In this document: positions 17,308 through 27,425 of the stretch, in pieces | Layout: every line of letters starts with the position of its first letter | How positions within the stretch are numbered: position 1 is the first letter of the stretch | Assembly (NCBI GenBank): GCA_051201585.1 | Contig: CP179198.1 | Span: 992,001-1,056,000, forward strand | Length of the DNA: 64,000 nt | Source: UBA868 sp016776875 | GTDB taxonomy: Bacteria > Pseudomonadota > Gammaproteobacteria > Arenicellales > UBA868 | Direction of reading: 5' to 3' | Notes under the pieces: model-generated | What the model saw: only the letters and a program-made list of their open reading frames with translations | What the model was told of the DNA's origin: nothing | Databases searched by the model: none | Made by a program: the position numbers and the translations under genes

Positions 17308-18995
17308 ATGAGTTACCAAGCACTTGCCCGAAAATGGCGCCCCCAGAATTTTCAGGATGTTGTTGGACAGAGCCATGTTGTTTCAGCATTGAGTAACGCG
17401 CTTGAGCAAGATCGTGTTCATCACGCATTTTTGTTTAGTGGAACCCGCGGTGTGGGTAAGACGACCTTGGCACGGATTCTGGCGAAATCGCTCAATTGTG
17501 AAACGGGCCCCTCGGCTTCACCTTGTGGTGGTTGCTCGACATGCCAAAGTGTTGATGAAGGGCGTTTTATTGATCTTATCGAGATTGATGCGGCGTCGCG
17601 TACGCGCGTCGATGATACGCGGGAGATTCTTGACAACGTCCAGTATGCGCCGACCATGGGTCGTTACAAGATTTACCTGATCGACGAAGTGCATATGTTG
17701 TCGGGCCACAGTTTTAATGCATTGCTGAAGACGCTTGAGGAGCCGCCGCCTCATGTGAAGTTTTTGCTGGCAACGACGGACCCTCAGAAGCTACCAGCAA
17801 CCATTCTTTCGAGATGTCTGCAGTTTAATTTACGGGCGCTGTCGGCTGCCGAGATTTCAAGCCAACTAAAAAAAATCGCTGATGCGGAAGGTCTATCGAC
17901 TGATGATAGCGGGCTGCAAATTCTCTCCCGAGCTGCAAATGGAAGCATGCGGGATGCCCTTAGCTTAATGGACCAGGGCATTGCTTTTGGCAAAGGAACG
18001 GTTAAGGGGCAGGATGTCCGCGACATGCTCGGTATGATTGAAACCCATCATGTGGATACCATTTTGCGATCGCTTGCGCGGGGCGATGGTGTTGTTTTGA
18101 TGGAGACCGTTTCGCAGATGAACGAGCGAGCGATTGATTACCTTAATGCCCTCGATGAGATTCTCATGACACTCCATCACGTGTCGCTTTATCAGGTTGT
18201 ACCCGAAGCGGTCAAGGTTAAGCAGGCGGACACTGAACTCGTGCAATTTCTCGCAGAAATTTTTTCAAAACAGGACGCGCAGCTTTTTATCAAATTGGTT
18301 TAATGGGTAAAAAAGATTTGCGCTTTGCGCCGGATCCGGGTTCTGGTTTTGAGATGGTGCTATTGAGGATGCTCGCATTTCAGGTCAATAATGACTCATC
18401 AACGCGACTGACAGAAGATACGGGCCCAATCAGAGAAAAGGCGCCGAATCCAAAAACGATCAAGCGAACGAGTGAGACACGGGCGCCCAAACCGATACCG
18501 CACGTGAGTGATGATGCGATCGAGGAAAAGGTCGATCCGAAGGCATCAATGATACTCAAAGATACGGGGCATGCGGTCTCAAATCTATGTGACGCCGCTG
18601 CTTGGACTGATTTTGTAGATCAGTCAGGCGTGACCGGAGTCACTAAAGAGTTAGCGATGAATATTGCCCCTGAAAGATATGATTCCGCAAACGGTACCCT
18701 TTTCCTGGCCATCGAGCAAAGGTTATCGGGTTTACTCACCGAGTCGCGTCAGGAAGCATTGACACAATTGCTGAGCAAATACTGCGCTGATTCCGTCAGA
18801 ATTAATATTATTCAGAAGGAAGAGGTGACCACAGAGACGCCAGCGGCTGTACACGCACGGCAGGCGCGGGAAGACAAAGATCGAGCTTACAAAACATTGA
18901 TCGAAGACCCTACTGTGCAAGACTTGGTGTCAGTTTTTAATGCCACTGTTATTCCTGAATCTGTAAAGTCCGGCAATCTAGAGAGGAAAAGTTAA
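17308..18995 (+). CDS. dnaX: DNA polymerase III tau/gamma subunit (single frameshift)
   Basis: The clamp-loader ATPase of the replicative polymerase. MSYQALARKWRPQNFQDVVGQ opens the AAA+ module, with Walker A GTRGVGKTTLARIL, the zinc site CGGCSTCQ, Walker B IYLIDEVHMLS and sensor ILSRCLQFN. The frame breaks in a T5 run at 18284-18288; adding one T reads LFYQIGLMGKKDLRFAPDP and continues with GFEMVLLRMLAF and the tau-specific tail, about 562 residues in all. This location is not the A-rich programmed slippage site of E. coli, so a base-call error is likelier than a gamma product. ybaB starts at its stop codon and recR follows, the classic dnaX-ybaB-recR order. Confidence 0.93.
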
Positions 18996-19324
18996 TGAAA
19001 GGACCGTTAGGCAACATCATGCGGCAAGCGCAGGAAATGCAGGAGAAGCTCAAGTCCGCACAGGAGACTCTCGCCGCCATGGAGGTAGTTGGATCAGCAG
19101 GGGGAGGATTGGTTGAAGTTGTGATGACCGGTCGTCATGACGTTCGCCGCGTTCAGATTGACGATACGCTTTTGACGGACGATAAGGCAGTTTTGGAAGA
19201 TTTAATTGCAGCTGCGATGAATGACGCTGTTCGACGAGTCGAAAAAGTAACTCAGGAAAAAATGGGGGGGCTGACCTCGGGCATTGATATCCCGGGCCTC
19301 AACCTGTCGGGCCTCAATGGCTAG
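18995..19324 (+). CDS. ybaB: YbaB/EbfC nucleoid-associated protein
   Basis: A small 109-residue DNA-binding dimer. MKGPLGNIMRQAQEMQEKLK starts the typical helix, followed by the beta sheet with VVGSAGGGLVEVVMTGRHDVRRVQI and the C-terminal helix. The start overlaps the last base of dnaX, and its stop overlaps the recR start (ATGGCTAG), so the three are translationally coupled. The protein is proposed to help organise the nucleoid or support RecR-linked repair; its exact task is unsettled. Confidence 0.95.
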   Translation: MKGPLGNIMRQAQEMQEKLKSAQETLAAMEVVGSAGGGLVEVVMTGRHDVRRVQIDDTLLTDDKAVLEDLIAAAMNDAVRRVEKVTQEKMGGLTSGIDIPGLNLSGLNG

Positions 19325-19925
19325 TGATCAAGCGATTGAAAACCTGAAAGATGCGCTGAGGCGGCTTCCAGGGGTCGGACCTCGGACAGCTGGACGGATG
19401 GCGTTCCATCTTTTAGAGCGTGACCGAGAGGGCGGAAAGGTAATCGCGGAAGCTTTAAACGCGGCAATCTCCAGTGTTAATCATTGCGCGCGTTGCAATA
19501 ACTTCAGCGAAGAGGAATTTTGCGGGATTTGCAGTTCAGGCAAGAGAGATCGTTCAATTTTATGCGTGGTTGAAACGCCTGCAGATCTAGATACGATAGA
19601 GCAAGCAGGAGCTTACACCGGATACTATTTTGTATTGATGGGGCATCTATCCCCACTCGATGGCGTGGGTCCTGAGCAATTAGGGTTTGACCGGTTGCTC
19701 GGGGTGGTGACTCAATATGATGTAGCTGAGGTTATCTTGGGCACAAACTTAACGGTCGAAGGTCAGGCGACAGCGGACTATTTGTATGACCTCCTTGAAG
19801 ATAAACCGGTGAAGATTTCTCGACTCGCCCGTGGTGTGCCGGCAGGTGGTGAACTTGAATATATGGATGCCAATACACTGAATCAGGCATTTGCTGATCG
19901 CCGGATGCTTGGCGAAAAATCCTAA
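19317..19925 (+). CDS. recR: recombination mediator RecR
   Basis: RecR works with RecO and RecF to load RecA at single-strand gaps. The 202-residue product from ATG 19317 has the helix-hairpin-helix ALRRLPGVGPRTAGRMAFHL, the zinc finger CARCNNFSEEEFCGIC, the Toprim domain around ILCVVETPADLDTIEQ and the C-terminal SRLARGVPAGGELEYMD. An earlier in-frame ATG at 19284 lies inside ybaB and would add a non-conserved extension, so 19317 is preferred; it overlaps the ybaB stop. Confidence 0.95.
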   Translation: MASDQAIENLKDALRRLPGVGPRTAGRMAFHLLERDREGGKVIAEALNAAISSVNHCARCNNFSEEEFCGICSSGKRDRSILCVVETPADLDTIEQAGAYTGYYFVLMGHLSPLDGVGPEQLGFDRLLGVVTQYDVAEVILGTNLTVEGQATADYLYDLLEDKPVKISRLARGVPAGGELEYMDANTLNQAFADRRMLGEKS

Positions 19926-19944
19926 AATTTATTCTAGTTCGCGA

Positions 19945-21267
19945 CTATTGCGAAGCGTAAGTAAGCGCTTTTCCGTAAACGTTGTCGCGAACAATGCCGT
20001 TATCAAAAACGATGTTCCCGCCTACGATGGTGTAAATAGGCCATCCGGTAAGCGCTCTTCCAGAAAAAGGACTCCATTTAACTCTGCTGAACACTTCTTC
20101 ATCGCGCACCACCTTGCTGATATCTAAATTAACAAGCGTTAAATCAGCATCGAAACCTTCACGGATAACGCCTTTATTTGGAATTCCGTAAAGAGCCGCT
20201 GGCCCGGAACACATCCATTTTTGGATTTGAGCAAGATCGCATTTACCTTCCTGCATCGCTGTTAGCATCAGAGGGAGAGATGTTTCGACTCCTGGCATTC
20301 CCGAAGGAGAATATGGGTAAGGCTTGCCCTTGTCGCTCAATAGATGGGGCGCATGATCAGTCGCAATGATGTCGATAGTGCCGTCGTGTAACCCGGCCCA
20401 AAGTTCTGGAGTGTTCTCCGGATCTCGAATAGGGGGATTCATCTGCACCCGGGAGCCGAGCGTTTGATAATCATCAGTGTTCAGGAAAAGGTGATTGGGG
20501 ATCACTTCGCATGAGACCCAATCAGGCTTATCCTGCCGAAGTCTTTTAACTTCTTCGGCAGTTGATAGATGAAGAACATGAAGTCGCCTTTCATATTTCT
20601 TGCTGAGCGATAGGGCTCGCTCGGTCGCGATCAGCGCGGTCTGGGGATCTCGAATGATGGAGTGAATCGAACAGTCAGGATTTTCATTGCCATCCAAAAG
20701 GGATTTTGTTCGATCTTGAATCCGAGTCTCATCTTCTGCGTGGACGGCTATCAGACGACTTCCGTTACCAAAGATCTGATCGAGATGCTTTTCATCATCA
20801 ACCAGAAGATCACCCGTACTTGATCCCATAAAGATCTTTATGCCACACGCTGGCTGTGCGTCGTTAAGTGAGCGCAGATTTCCGCTGGTTGCGCCGATAA
20901 AGAATCCAAAATTTGCAACGCTCGTCTTAGATGCCCGATCGATTTTCCAGGACAACTGCTCTTGATCGGTTGTTGGGGGTTTGCAGTTAGGCATCTCAAG
21001 AAAACTAGTGACACCCCCACGCACAGCGGCTCTGGATCCTGACGCCAGATTTTCGCGTTCATCACCCCCTGGCTCTCGAAAATGCACCTGCGGATCGATA
21101 ACACCGGGCAGAAGTAGTTGCCCCTTTGCATCGATCTGTTCTACCGCGTCTGTTGAAATTTCTGGGCTAATCTTTTCAATGCGGCCGTGGTTGCACGCTA
21201 AATCGCTTTCAAAAGAACTGCCATCAGGATTGGCAATCTGCGCATTTCGGATAATCAGTTGATACAT
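19945..21267 (-). CDS. pyrC: dihydroorotase, class I amidohydrolase
   Basis: The 440-residue metal-dependent amidohydrolase closes carbamoyl-aspartate to dihydroorotate in pyrimidine synthesis. LLLPGVIDPQVHFREPG (about 51-67) contains the metal site, the carboxylated lysine is K144 in GIKIFMGSS, histidines follow in AVHAED and HVLHLST, and the catalytic Asp is in IIATDHAPH. The first metal His of the common H-x-H is Gln60 here, a pattern I recall from a subgroup with DDQVHFREPG. Related allantoinases and hydantoinases share the fold, so substrate is by best fit. It converges with recR and has no pyr neighbours. Confidence 0.83.
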   Translation of the reverse strand: MYQLIIRNAQIANPDGSSFESDLACNHGRIEKISPEISTDAVEQIDAKGQLLLPGVIDPQVHFREPGGDERENLASGSRAAVRGGVTSFLEMPNCKPPTTDQEQLSWKIDRASKTSVANFGFFIGATSGNLRSLNDAQPACGIKIFMGSSTGDLLVDDEKHLDQIFGNGSRLIAVHAEDETRIQDRTKSLLDGNENPDCSIHSIIRDPQTALIATERALSLSKKYERRLHVLHLSTAEEVKRLRQDKPDWVSCEVIPNHLFLNTDDYQTLGSRVQMNPPIRDPENTPELWAGLHDGTIDIIATDHAPHLLSDKGKPYPYSPSGMPGVETSLPLMLTAMQEGKCDLAQIQKWMCSGPAALYGIPNKGVIREGFDADLTLVNLDISKVVRDEEVFSRVKWSPFSGRALTGWPIYTIVGGNIVFDNGIVRDNVYGKALTYASQ

Positions 21268-21378
21268 GGCGTGTTACTCGATGTTAAAGGCAGGACGGCG
21301 CTAAATATTTTACTGATTTCCTGACTTAAGACCATACGAGTTGTCGGGCGCTATAGATGGGTAATTAAAGGACAACTT

Positions 21379-21819
21379 TTAAGCATTTTGCTTTTCGCGT
21401 ATCTCGCTTAGGGATTTACAGTCAATGCAAAGGGAAGCGGTGGGCCGGGCCTCAAGTCGTTTGATTCCAATGTCGACTCCGCAATCTTCACAATAACCGT
21501 AATCTCCTTTATCAAGATCGACGAGTGAGTCATTGATTTTTTTGACAAGTTTTCTTTCGCGATCACGAGTGCGAAGCTCGAGTGATCGATCGGTCTCCAG
21601 GGTCGCCCTGTCATTTGGATCAGGAAGATTGATGTTTTCATCCTGCATCACCGACATGGTCTTATTGATATCGTCGAGAAGCTCTTTTTTCCAGGCGTTT
21701 AGAATCTCGCGAAAATGAGCCGATTGGATATCGCCCATATAGGGCTCGCCCCGTTTGGGCTTATGGGGCTTAACGCCATGAATGAGCTCTTCGACGACCT
21801 TTTTCTTTGCGGCTGGCAT
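21379..21819 (-). CDS. dksA: RNA polymerase-binding regulator DksA
   Basis: The 146-residue protein binds RNA polymerase through its secondary channel and works with ppGpp to repress stable-RNA promoters. The coiled coil lies roughly at residues 33-108, with tip residues in NLPDPNDRATLETD (the conserved D-x-x-D-x-A motif), and the C-terminal C4 zinc finger is CEDCG...CIDCKSL. Length fits E. coli DksA (151). The N-terminus is lysine-rich. It is leftward and divergent from the GST gene. Confidence 0.95.
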   Translation of the reverse strand: MPAAKKKVVEELIHGVKPHKPKRGEPYMGDIQSAHFREILNAWKKELLDDINKTMSVMQDENINLPDPNDRATLETDRSLELRTRDRERKLVKKINDSLVDLDKGDYGYCEDCGVDIGIKRLEARPTASLCIDCKSLSEIREKQNA

Positions 21820-21942
21820 TGGGTTAAACTCGATATGGGGATTCTGGGTGACAATCTAGAAACTTTTTTGAGGCGGCGCAATCTACCAGTTTACCGGTCT
21901 CAGTGCAACGGGTGAGCTAAACCCCTAATCATGCATAGACTA

Positions 21943-22551
21943 ATGAAAATGAAACTACTTTATTCCGCAACTTCACCTTTTGTTCGAAAGGTGAGCATTG
22001 TGCTAATCGAAACAGGATTATCTGATCGGGTTGAGAATGTGCCGACTAATCCCTGGGATCCGCAATCGGAGCTTCCGGCTCAAAATCCAATTGGAAAAGT
22101 GCCCACTTTGATTTCCGCGCAAGGGACTGAAATATTTGATTCTTCGGTCATTTGTGAGTTTCTGGACAATCTGCATGCCGGGCCGAAAATGTTCCCGATT
22201 GATACTGAAGGCCGGATAACGGCCAACCAATTTCAGTCTCTCGCAGACGGTATGATGGATGCGGCTGTTTTGGGGTTTATCGAAAATTCTCGTCGACCGA
22301 AAGATTGTCGTTGGGGTGAATGGTCGGATCGTCAGCTCGCCGCAATTACTCGGAGCTTAAATTGGCTTGAAGAGCGACATCAAACCTTGAATCAAACGTC
22401 GGACATTGGAACAATCAGTGTCGCCTGTGCGCTGGGTTACCTCGATTTTCGCTTTGCGGATCTGGAGTGGCGTCGTCATCACGAACGCTTAGCTGAGTGG
22501 TTCGAACAGTTCGCTCAGCGCGAATCGATTCGGGCGACGGCTCCTGTTTAA
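21943..22551 (+). CDS. glutathione S-transferase family protein
   Basis: About 202 residues. The N-terminal thioredoxin-like domain has LLYSATSPFVRKVSIVLIETGL, the cis-proline and glutathione-binding region NPIGKVPTL and the ESS-type motif FDSSVICEFLD; an all-helical C-terminal domain follows. The family conjugates or reduces with glutathione; gshA elsewhere in the window supplies the thiol pathway. Starts at 21931, 21943 and 21949 are in frame, none with a clear ribosome site; the family usually begins at MKLLYS, so the start is uncertain by a few codons. Confidence 0.85.
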   Translation: MKMKLLYSATSPFVRKVSIVLIETGLSDRVENVPTNPWDPQSELPAQNPIGKVPTLISAQGTEIFDSSVICEFLDNLHAGPKMFPIDTEGRITANQFQSLADGMMDAAVLGFIENSRRPKDCRWGEWSDRQLAAITRSLNWLEERHQTLNQTSDIGTISVACALGYLDFRFADLEWRRHHERLAEWFEQFAQRESIRATAPV

Positions 22552-22574
22552 TCGTAGTTAGTCTTTTTAGAGGG

Positions 22575-22602
22575 TCTACAACCGAGCCAGTTCCGATATA
22601 AT
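22575..22602 (+). promoter_or_regulatory. putative sigma-70 promoter for smc-zipA-ligA
   Basis: TCTACA (22575-22580) and a perfect TATAAT (22597-22602) are 16 bases apart, about 125 bases before smc and just after the GST gene. It is the only good promoter match seen before the smc operon. Confidence 0.4.
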
Positions 22603-22725
22603 CCACATCAGTTTAAACGGCTTCCTCATTCATGGTTTTTTTCTTGTTTCTATCTTCAGGATCGGGAAAAAAAGCGCAGGGAACGCCGACTTTCAGCTCG
22701 TTCACTTGTTGCTAACTTTGTCTTA

Positions 22726-25700
22726 ATGCGCCTAAAAAAAATTAACGTTTCAGGATTTAAGTCTTTTGTTGATTCCACGACAATCACGATTCCGGCTGAT
22801 TTGACCGGAATCATTGGTCCCAATGGCTGTGGAAAATCTAATGTAATCGATGCGGTTCGATGGGTTATGGGCGAGAGTTCAGCCCGTAAACTTCGCGGGG
22901 ATAGCATGGCCGACGTAATCTTTAATGGTTCAGAAGCGCGCAAACCTGTGGGTAAGGCTTCGGTTGAGCTCGTGTTTGATAATACAGATGGGAAAAGTGC
23001 GCAGGCCTATGCCCGATTCAGCGAGATTTCAGTGAAACGCACGTTATCTCGAGACGGCACTTCAGACTATTCGCTCAATAAGGCGTCGTGTCGGCGCCGA
23101 GACATTACGGACCTGTTTCGTGGTACGGGGTTAGGGCATCGATCCTACTCCATCATTGAGCAAGGCATGGTGAGTCGTATTGTTGAAGCAAGACCTGAAG
23201 ATCTTAGGAATTTTGTCGAGGAGGCCGCGGGCATTTCGCATTATAAGGATCGAAGGCGCGAAACAGAGACCCGAATGCGCCACACCCATGAGAACCTGAG
23301 CCGGGTGAATGACATTCGAAAAGAGCTTGATTTACAGCTTCGAAGATTGCAGAGACAGTCCCAGGCCGCCCGCCGATATACGAAGCTGAAAGAGGAAGAA
23401 AGAGAGACCAATGGGCAGTTAATCGCCCTGAGATATCTCAATCAAAAAAAACTAGTAGAAAAACAGTCTGGAGATACATCACGCGCACAAACGGCGGTGG
23501 AAGGGTATCTCGTCCAACAGCGGACTCTTGAAAGTCAGATAGAAGCACTTCGATCTGATGAGTTGAGTGCGCAACAGCGGGTGAATGATCTTCAAGCTTG
23601 CTTTCTATGCGGCTGGAGCAGAGGTGGCTTCGGTTGAGCAGGCGATTGAGCATGCGAAAGAGACGGGCGAACAGCAGCGCGCGGAGTTTGAGCGGCTCGA
23701 GATTACCATTGGTGAATTGGGGTCCGAGCATCTCCACGATGAACAAAAGATATCCGAGCTAGAAAACGAGGTCTCCCGCTTGACGCCGGAGCGCATGAGG
23801 CAAAGTGAGAGTCTTGATCGCGCCATTAGGGATCAAAGCGAATGGGAAGAGAAATTTGAGAATTGGCAGCATCGCTGGGGCGATTTTTCCCAACGAGTCA
23901 GCACGCCTTTCAAGGATCAGGAAGTTCAAAAAACACGAATTGAACAGCTCGAGGCTGTTGACGCGAAGGCTCAGGAGCGACTTGCGCGACTGGACGATGA
24001 AGTCAGCTCGTTATTGCAGGAAGAAGAAACGCTGGAAATTGAGAAGGCCCGAGCGGATTCTGAGGCAAAAAGTCTTGAGCTGAAGGCGTCCGAAGCGCGC
24101 TTGGACGAGGCGATTCGAAAGATCAGCTCCCAACGAGAAAATCTTGAATCCAAGGCTCAGATACTCGACCAGGATCGACAGGTTATGGTCGCAGCGCGCA
24201 GCCGTCTACAGTCATTATTGGATCTTCAGACTGATTCGCGAGATCGAAATGAGGATTATGAACACTGGCTGGAGCGTCGAGGTTTAGCACATGCCTCTGT
24301 CTTGGCAAGCGAAGTTCGGGTCAATAGTGGATGGGAGCGGGCAGCGGATGCAGTCCTGGGTCAACGCGTAACGGGGCTTGGTGTCAGCGACCTCAAGGGT
24401 TCGCTCGTGGATGAATCTGATCTGCCCGCACAAAGTTTATTTCTGATCGAATCAAGTTCTGACCGCCATGTCGCCGAAGCTGGAGAACTTTTGTCTCACA
24501 TTGAATGCGATCGGTATGATCTTTTACCGTTTCTGCACGGTATTTATACCGCGGAAACTCTAGAAGAGGCGCTGGCGCGTCGTTCTGAGTTAACCCCGTC
24601 CGAAAGCATTGTGACCCGCACCGGGGTTTTGATCGGGAAGAACTGGGCTCAAGTGGCCGGCGAGACAGGTGCTTCGGAGGGCTTGTTGCAGCGCGAGGAG
24701 GAGATGACGCGACTTCAGAATGAGGTGCCTGAAAAAGTGCGACAAGTGGCTGAGCATGAGCGTGGAGTCGACCAGCTCAGGAATGACCTCAAGACGCTTG
24801 AAACGCAACAGGAGTTGTTTCAGGTCGAGACATTAAAGGTTAGGGAAGCCTTTCAAGCGCTAAGACAAACTCTTTCAGACAAGCAGGCTCGATTCGACCA
24901 GATTGAATCGCGTCGTCAACAAATGCAATTAGAGACTGACGAATTACTTTCTGAATTGAGCAAGACCGGCGCTGATCTTAGTGATGCGCGACGTCATTTT
25001 GCGATTGCAGAAGACGAGAGTGGCGAGCTTGAGCGGCAGCGAAATGCCTTTCTGAGCGAGAAAGATAATTTGAGTCAAAATCTTTCACAGGCTCGGCTCG
25101 CGGTTCAAAAGGCTCGTGATGATCGGCATCAAATTGAATTAGCTTTGCAGCACAGCCAAGCCTCTCTTGAGTCTCATCAAGCCAGCCTCCAACGTCTCAA
25201 TGCTCAAAGCGAGCGCATGAAGAGACGGTATGATGAGCTCGAGCGGCTTATCCAATCAGGAGATCAACCGGATATCGCATTGGGAGAGCGCCTACAGATT
25301 TTGCTTAACCAGAAAACAGAAGCCGAAACGGCGCTCGCTGTCGGCAGGCATGATCATGCTTCCATCGAGACCCAAATTCGGGATCTGCACTCGTCTTTAT
25401 CTGAGCGTGAGCAGGAGGTTGCTGTCGCTCGAGATCTTCTTCAGGATGAGAAGCTCAAGGGGCAAGAAGTTGCTGTTCGTCTCGAAACGCTCTCTGAACA
25501 GGCGAGTGTCGATAAATATAATCTTGAGGAATTAATCTCTGGATTACCGGATACGGCAAACGAAGCCGATTGGTATGAGCGATCCGAGAAACTTGCGCAG
25601 AAGATATCGAATATTGGCCCTGTCAATTTGGTCGCTATTGAGGAATATGAAGAGCAAGCTGAACGGAAAGAGTATTTGGATGCGCAGCATGCTGATCTGG

Positions 25701-26227
25701 TAGAAGCGCTGGAAACTCTGTCGGGTGTTATCCGGAAAATAGATCGTGAGACCAAAGAGCGTTTCAGGGCGACATTTGACGAACTCAACAACGGGTTTAC
25801 CGATTTTTTCCCAAGCCTGTTCGGTGGTGGGAGCGCCGTATTGGAGCTGACCGAGGAAGATCTTTTAACTGCGGGCGTGACCGTAATGGCGCGACCGCCA
25901 GGCAAGCGCAACAGTACGATTCATCTGTTGTCGGGTGGTGAGAAAGCACTGACGGCCGTCGCCTTGTTGTTCTCACTCTTTCGTTTAAACCCGGCACCGT
26001 TCTGTATTCTTGATGAAGTTGATGCGCCACTTGATGATCGTAACGTTGAGCGTTATTGCAAGACGTTGAGATCTCTTGCCGAAGTGTCCCAGTTAATCGT
26101 TATTACCCACAACAAGATTACGATGGAATCCGCAGATGTTTTACTAGGTGTTACGATGGGGGAACCCGGTGTTTCATCTATTGTCTCTGTAGATATCGAT
26201 GAGGCGGTGAAGTTGGCGGCAATCTAA
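22726..26227 (+). CDS. smc: chromosome segregation ATPase SMC (single frameshift)
   Basis: A condensin-type ATPase that organises the chromosome. Walker A GIIGPNGCGKSNVIDAVRW (about 27-45), long coiled coils, a hinge near the middle (NSGWERAADAVLGQRVTGLG) and the C-terminal signature LLSGGEKALTAVALLF with Walker B FCILDEVDAPLDD are all present. The frame slips at about 23598 (TT in GCTTGC); removing one T reads VNDLQAAFYAAGAEVASVEQ and gives about 1166 residues, a normal SMC. Most enterobacteria use MukB, so SMC marks a different gammaproteobacterial branch. zipA starts three bases after its stop. Confidence 0.93.
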
Positions 26228-26229
26228 TC

Positions 26230-27420
26230 ATGACTCTACAATTTGCCTTAATTATCATGGGAATCTCGGCCTTATTAATTGTGGCCGTGGTGTCACTGAT
26301 GCAAACTGAGGAGAGTCGTAAAAAGATTTTTGCGCCCCTTAAAAGCTGGGCGGGTCAATCATGGTCAGTGGTTAAGCGCACGTTTGTTGGATCTATCGAA
26401 CGGATAAAACCGCATGGATTAGCCGCCCGTCTCTCTCAACGCGAGCCATCGTTGATGCCTTCGGGTGATTTTGCGCCAGGCGATGAGGGCCAATCTATCC
26501 CTCTCATCGATCGAGGGGTAGACACAAAGACTGGCGCTGACAGGGAGGGCGCTAGTTTGGTTGATAATCGCTCGCTTCCGGTAGATTCCAGTCCACAACC
26601 GCTCAAGATTGACTATTGGGTTCGCCTGCCGGGGGAGGGGGTAGTGTCTCGAGATCTTGCGCTCTCAGTATTCCGTGAGCATGAGATTACACTTGAAAGG
26701 CCTCGGGCTGTGCATGGCCGCACCGAGCCTGGAAACGCGTGGCTTGACCTCACCAGCGCTCAATCCGACGAAGTTTTTTCCGATTTAATTCTGAGCCTTC
26801 AGATGGCGATCCGGGGAAGTGTGACTAATGAGTCTGAGTTGACGCGGTTTAACAACCTCGCTTACCAGATGGCTGAGTCGCTGGGGCGGCCTATTAATTT
26901 CGATATGTCAATTGAAGAAGCACTCCCTGAAGCAGCTCGACTTGCGCGTTTTTGTGATCAGTTTGATTTAGTTGCTGTCATCCACATTGAGCCCAAACCC
27001 GGAACAGGATTTCAGGGCGTCGATGTTTCGCGCGCGCTGGATCGCGCGGGCATGCGTTTGGGGAAAGATGACATTTACCACCTTTTTGATGCGCGCACCG
27101 GCGTTAGCCGATTTAGCCTAACGAATCGTTCAGAAAGTGGATCGTTTAGTTATGAAGATCTCGAATCTGGAGTGCTCCGTGGTTTGGTTTTATATATGAA
27201 TGTGCCTCGTGTGGCGCGACCTTCGGTCACATTTTCAGATTTAGTATCTGTCGCCCAGTACGTTTGCGTTGAAATTGATGGCACGTTGACGGATCCGGAA
27301 GGGGAGGCAATTAATGAAACCCATTTCGATGCGATTCGCCGCCAGATTAGGTCACTCGAGGGTTCTATGAAGAAATACGGTATTGACCCTGGCTCCGAAG
27401 AGGCGAGACGACTTTTCTAA
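26230..27420 (+). CDS. zipA: cell division protein ZipA
   Basis: ZipA anchors FtsZ filaments to the inner membrane during division and is restricted to gammaproteobacteria. The 396-residue protein has an N-terminal membrane helix (about 4-24, FALIIMGISALLIVAVVSLM), a long variable linker and the C-terminal FtsZ-binding domain beginning about residue 130 (DYWVRLPGEG to the SMKKYGIDPG end). It lies between smc and ligA with gaps of 2 and 5 bases; zipA-ligA adjacency is common in this class. Confidence 0.93.
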   Translation: MTLQFALIIMGISALLIVAVVSLMQTEESRKKIFAPLKSWAGQSWSVVKRTFVGSIERIKPHGLAARLSQREPSLMPSGDFAPGDEGQSIPLIDRGVDTKTGADREGASLVDNRSLPVDSSPQPLKIDYWVRLPGEGVVSRDLALSVFREHEITLERPRAVHGRTEPGNAWLDLTSAQSDEVFSDLILSLQMAIRGSVTNESELTRFNNLAYQMAESLGRPINFDMSIEEALPEAARLARFCDQFDLVAVIHIEPKPGTGFQGVDVSRALDRAGMRLGKDDIYHLFDARTGVSRFSLTNRSESGSFSYEDLESGVLRGLVLYMNVPRVARPSVTFSDLVSVAQYVCVEIDGTLTDPEGEAINETHFDAIRRQIRSLEGSMKKYGIDPGSEEARRLF

Positions 27421-27425
27421 GCGGT

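Noticed and set aside
22632..22725. Short frame and possible smc N-terminal extension before ATG 22726
   Set aside because: The smc family starts at MRLKKI; the upstream codons are basic and not conserved-looking.
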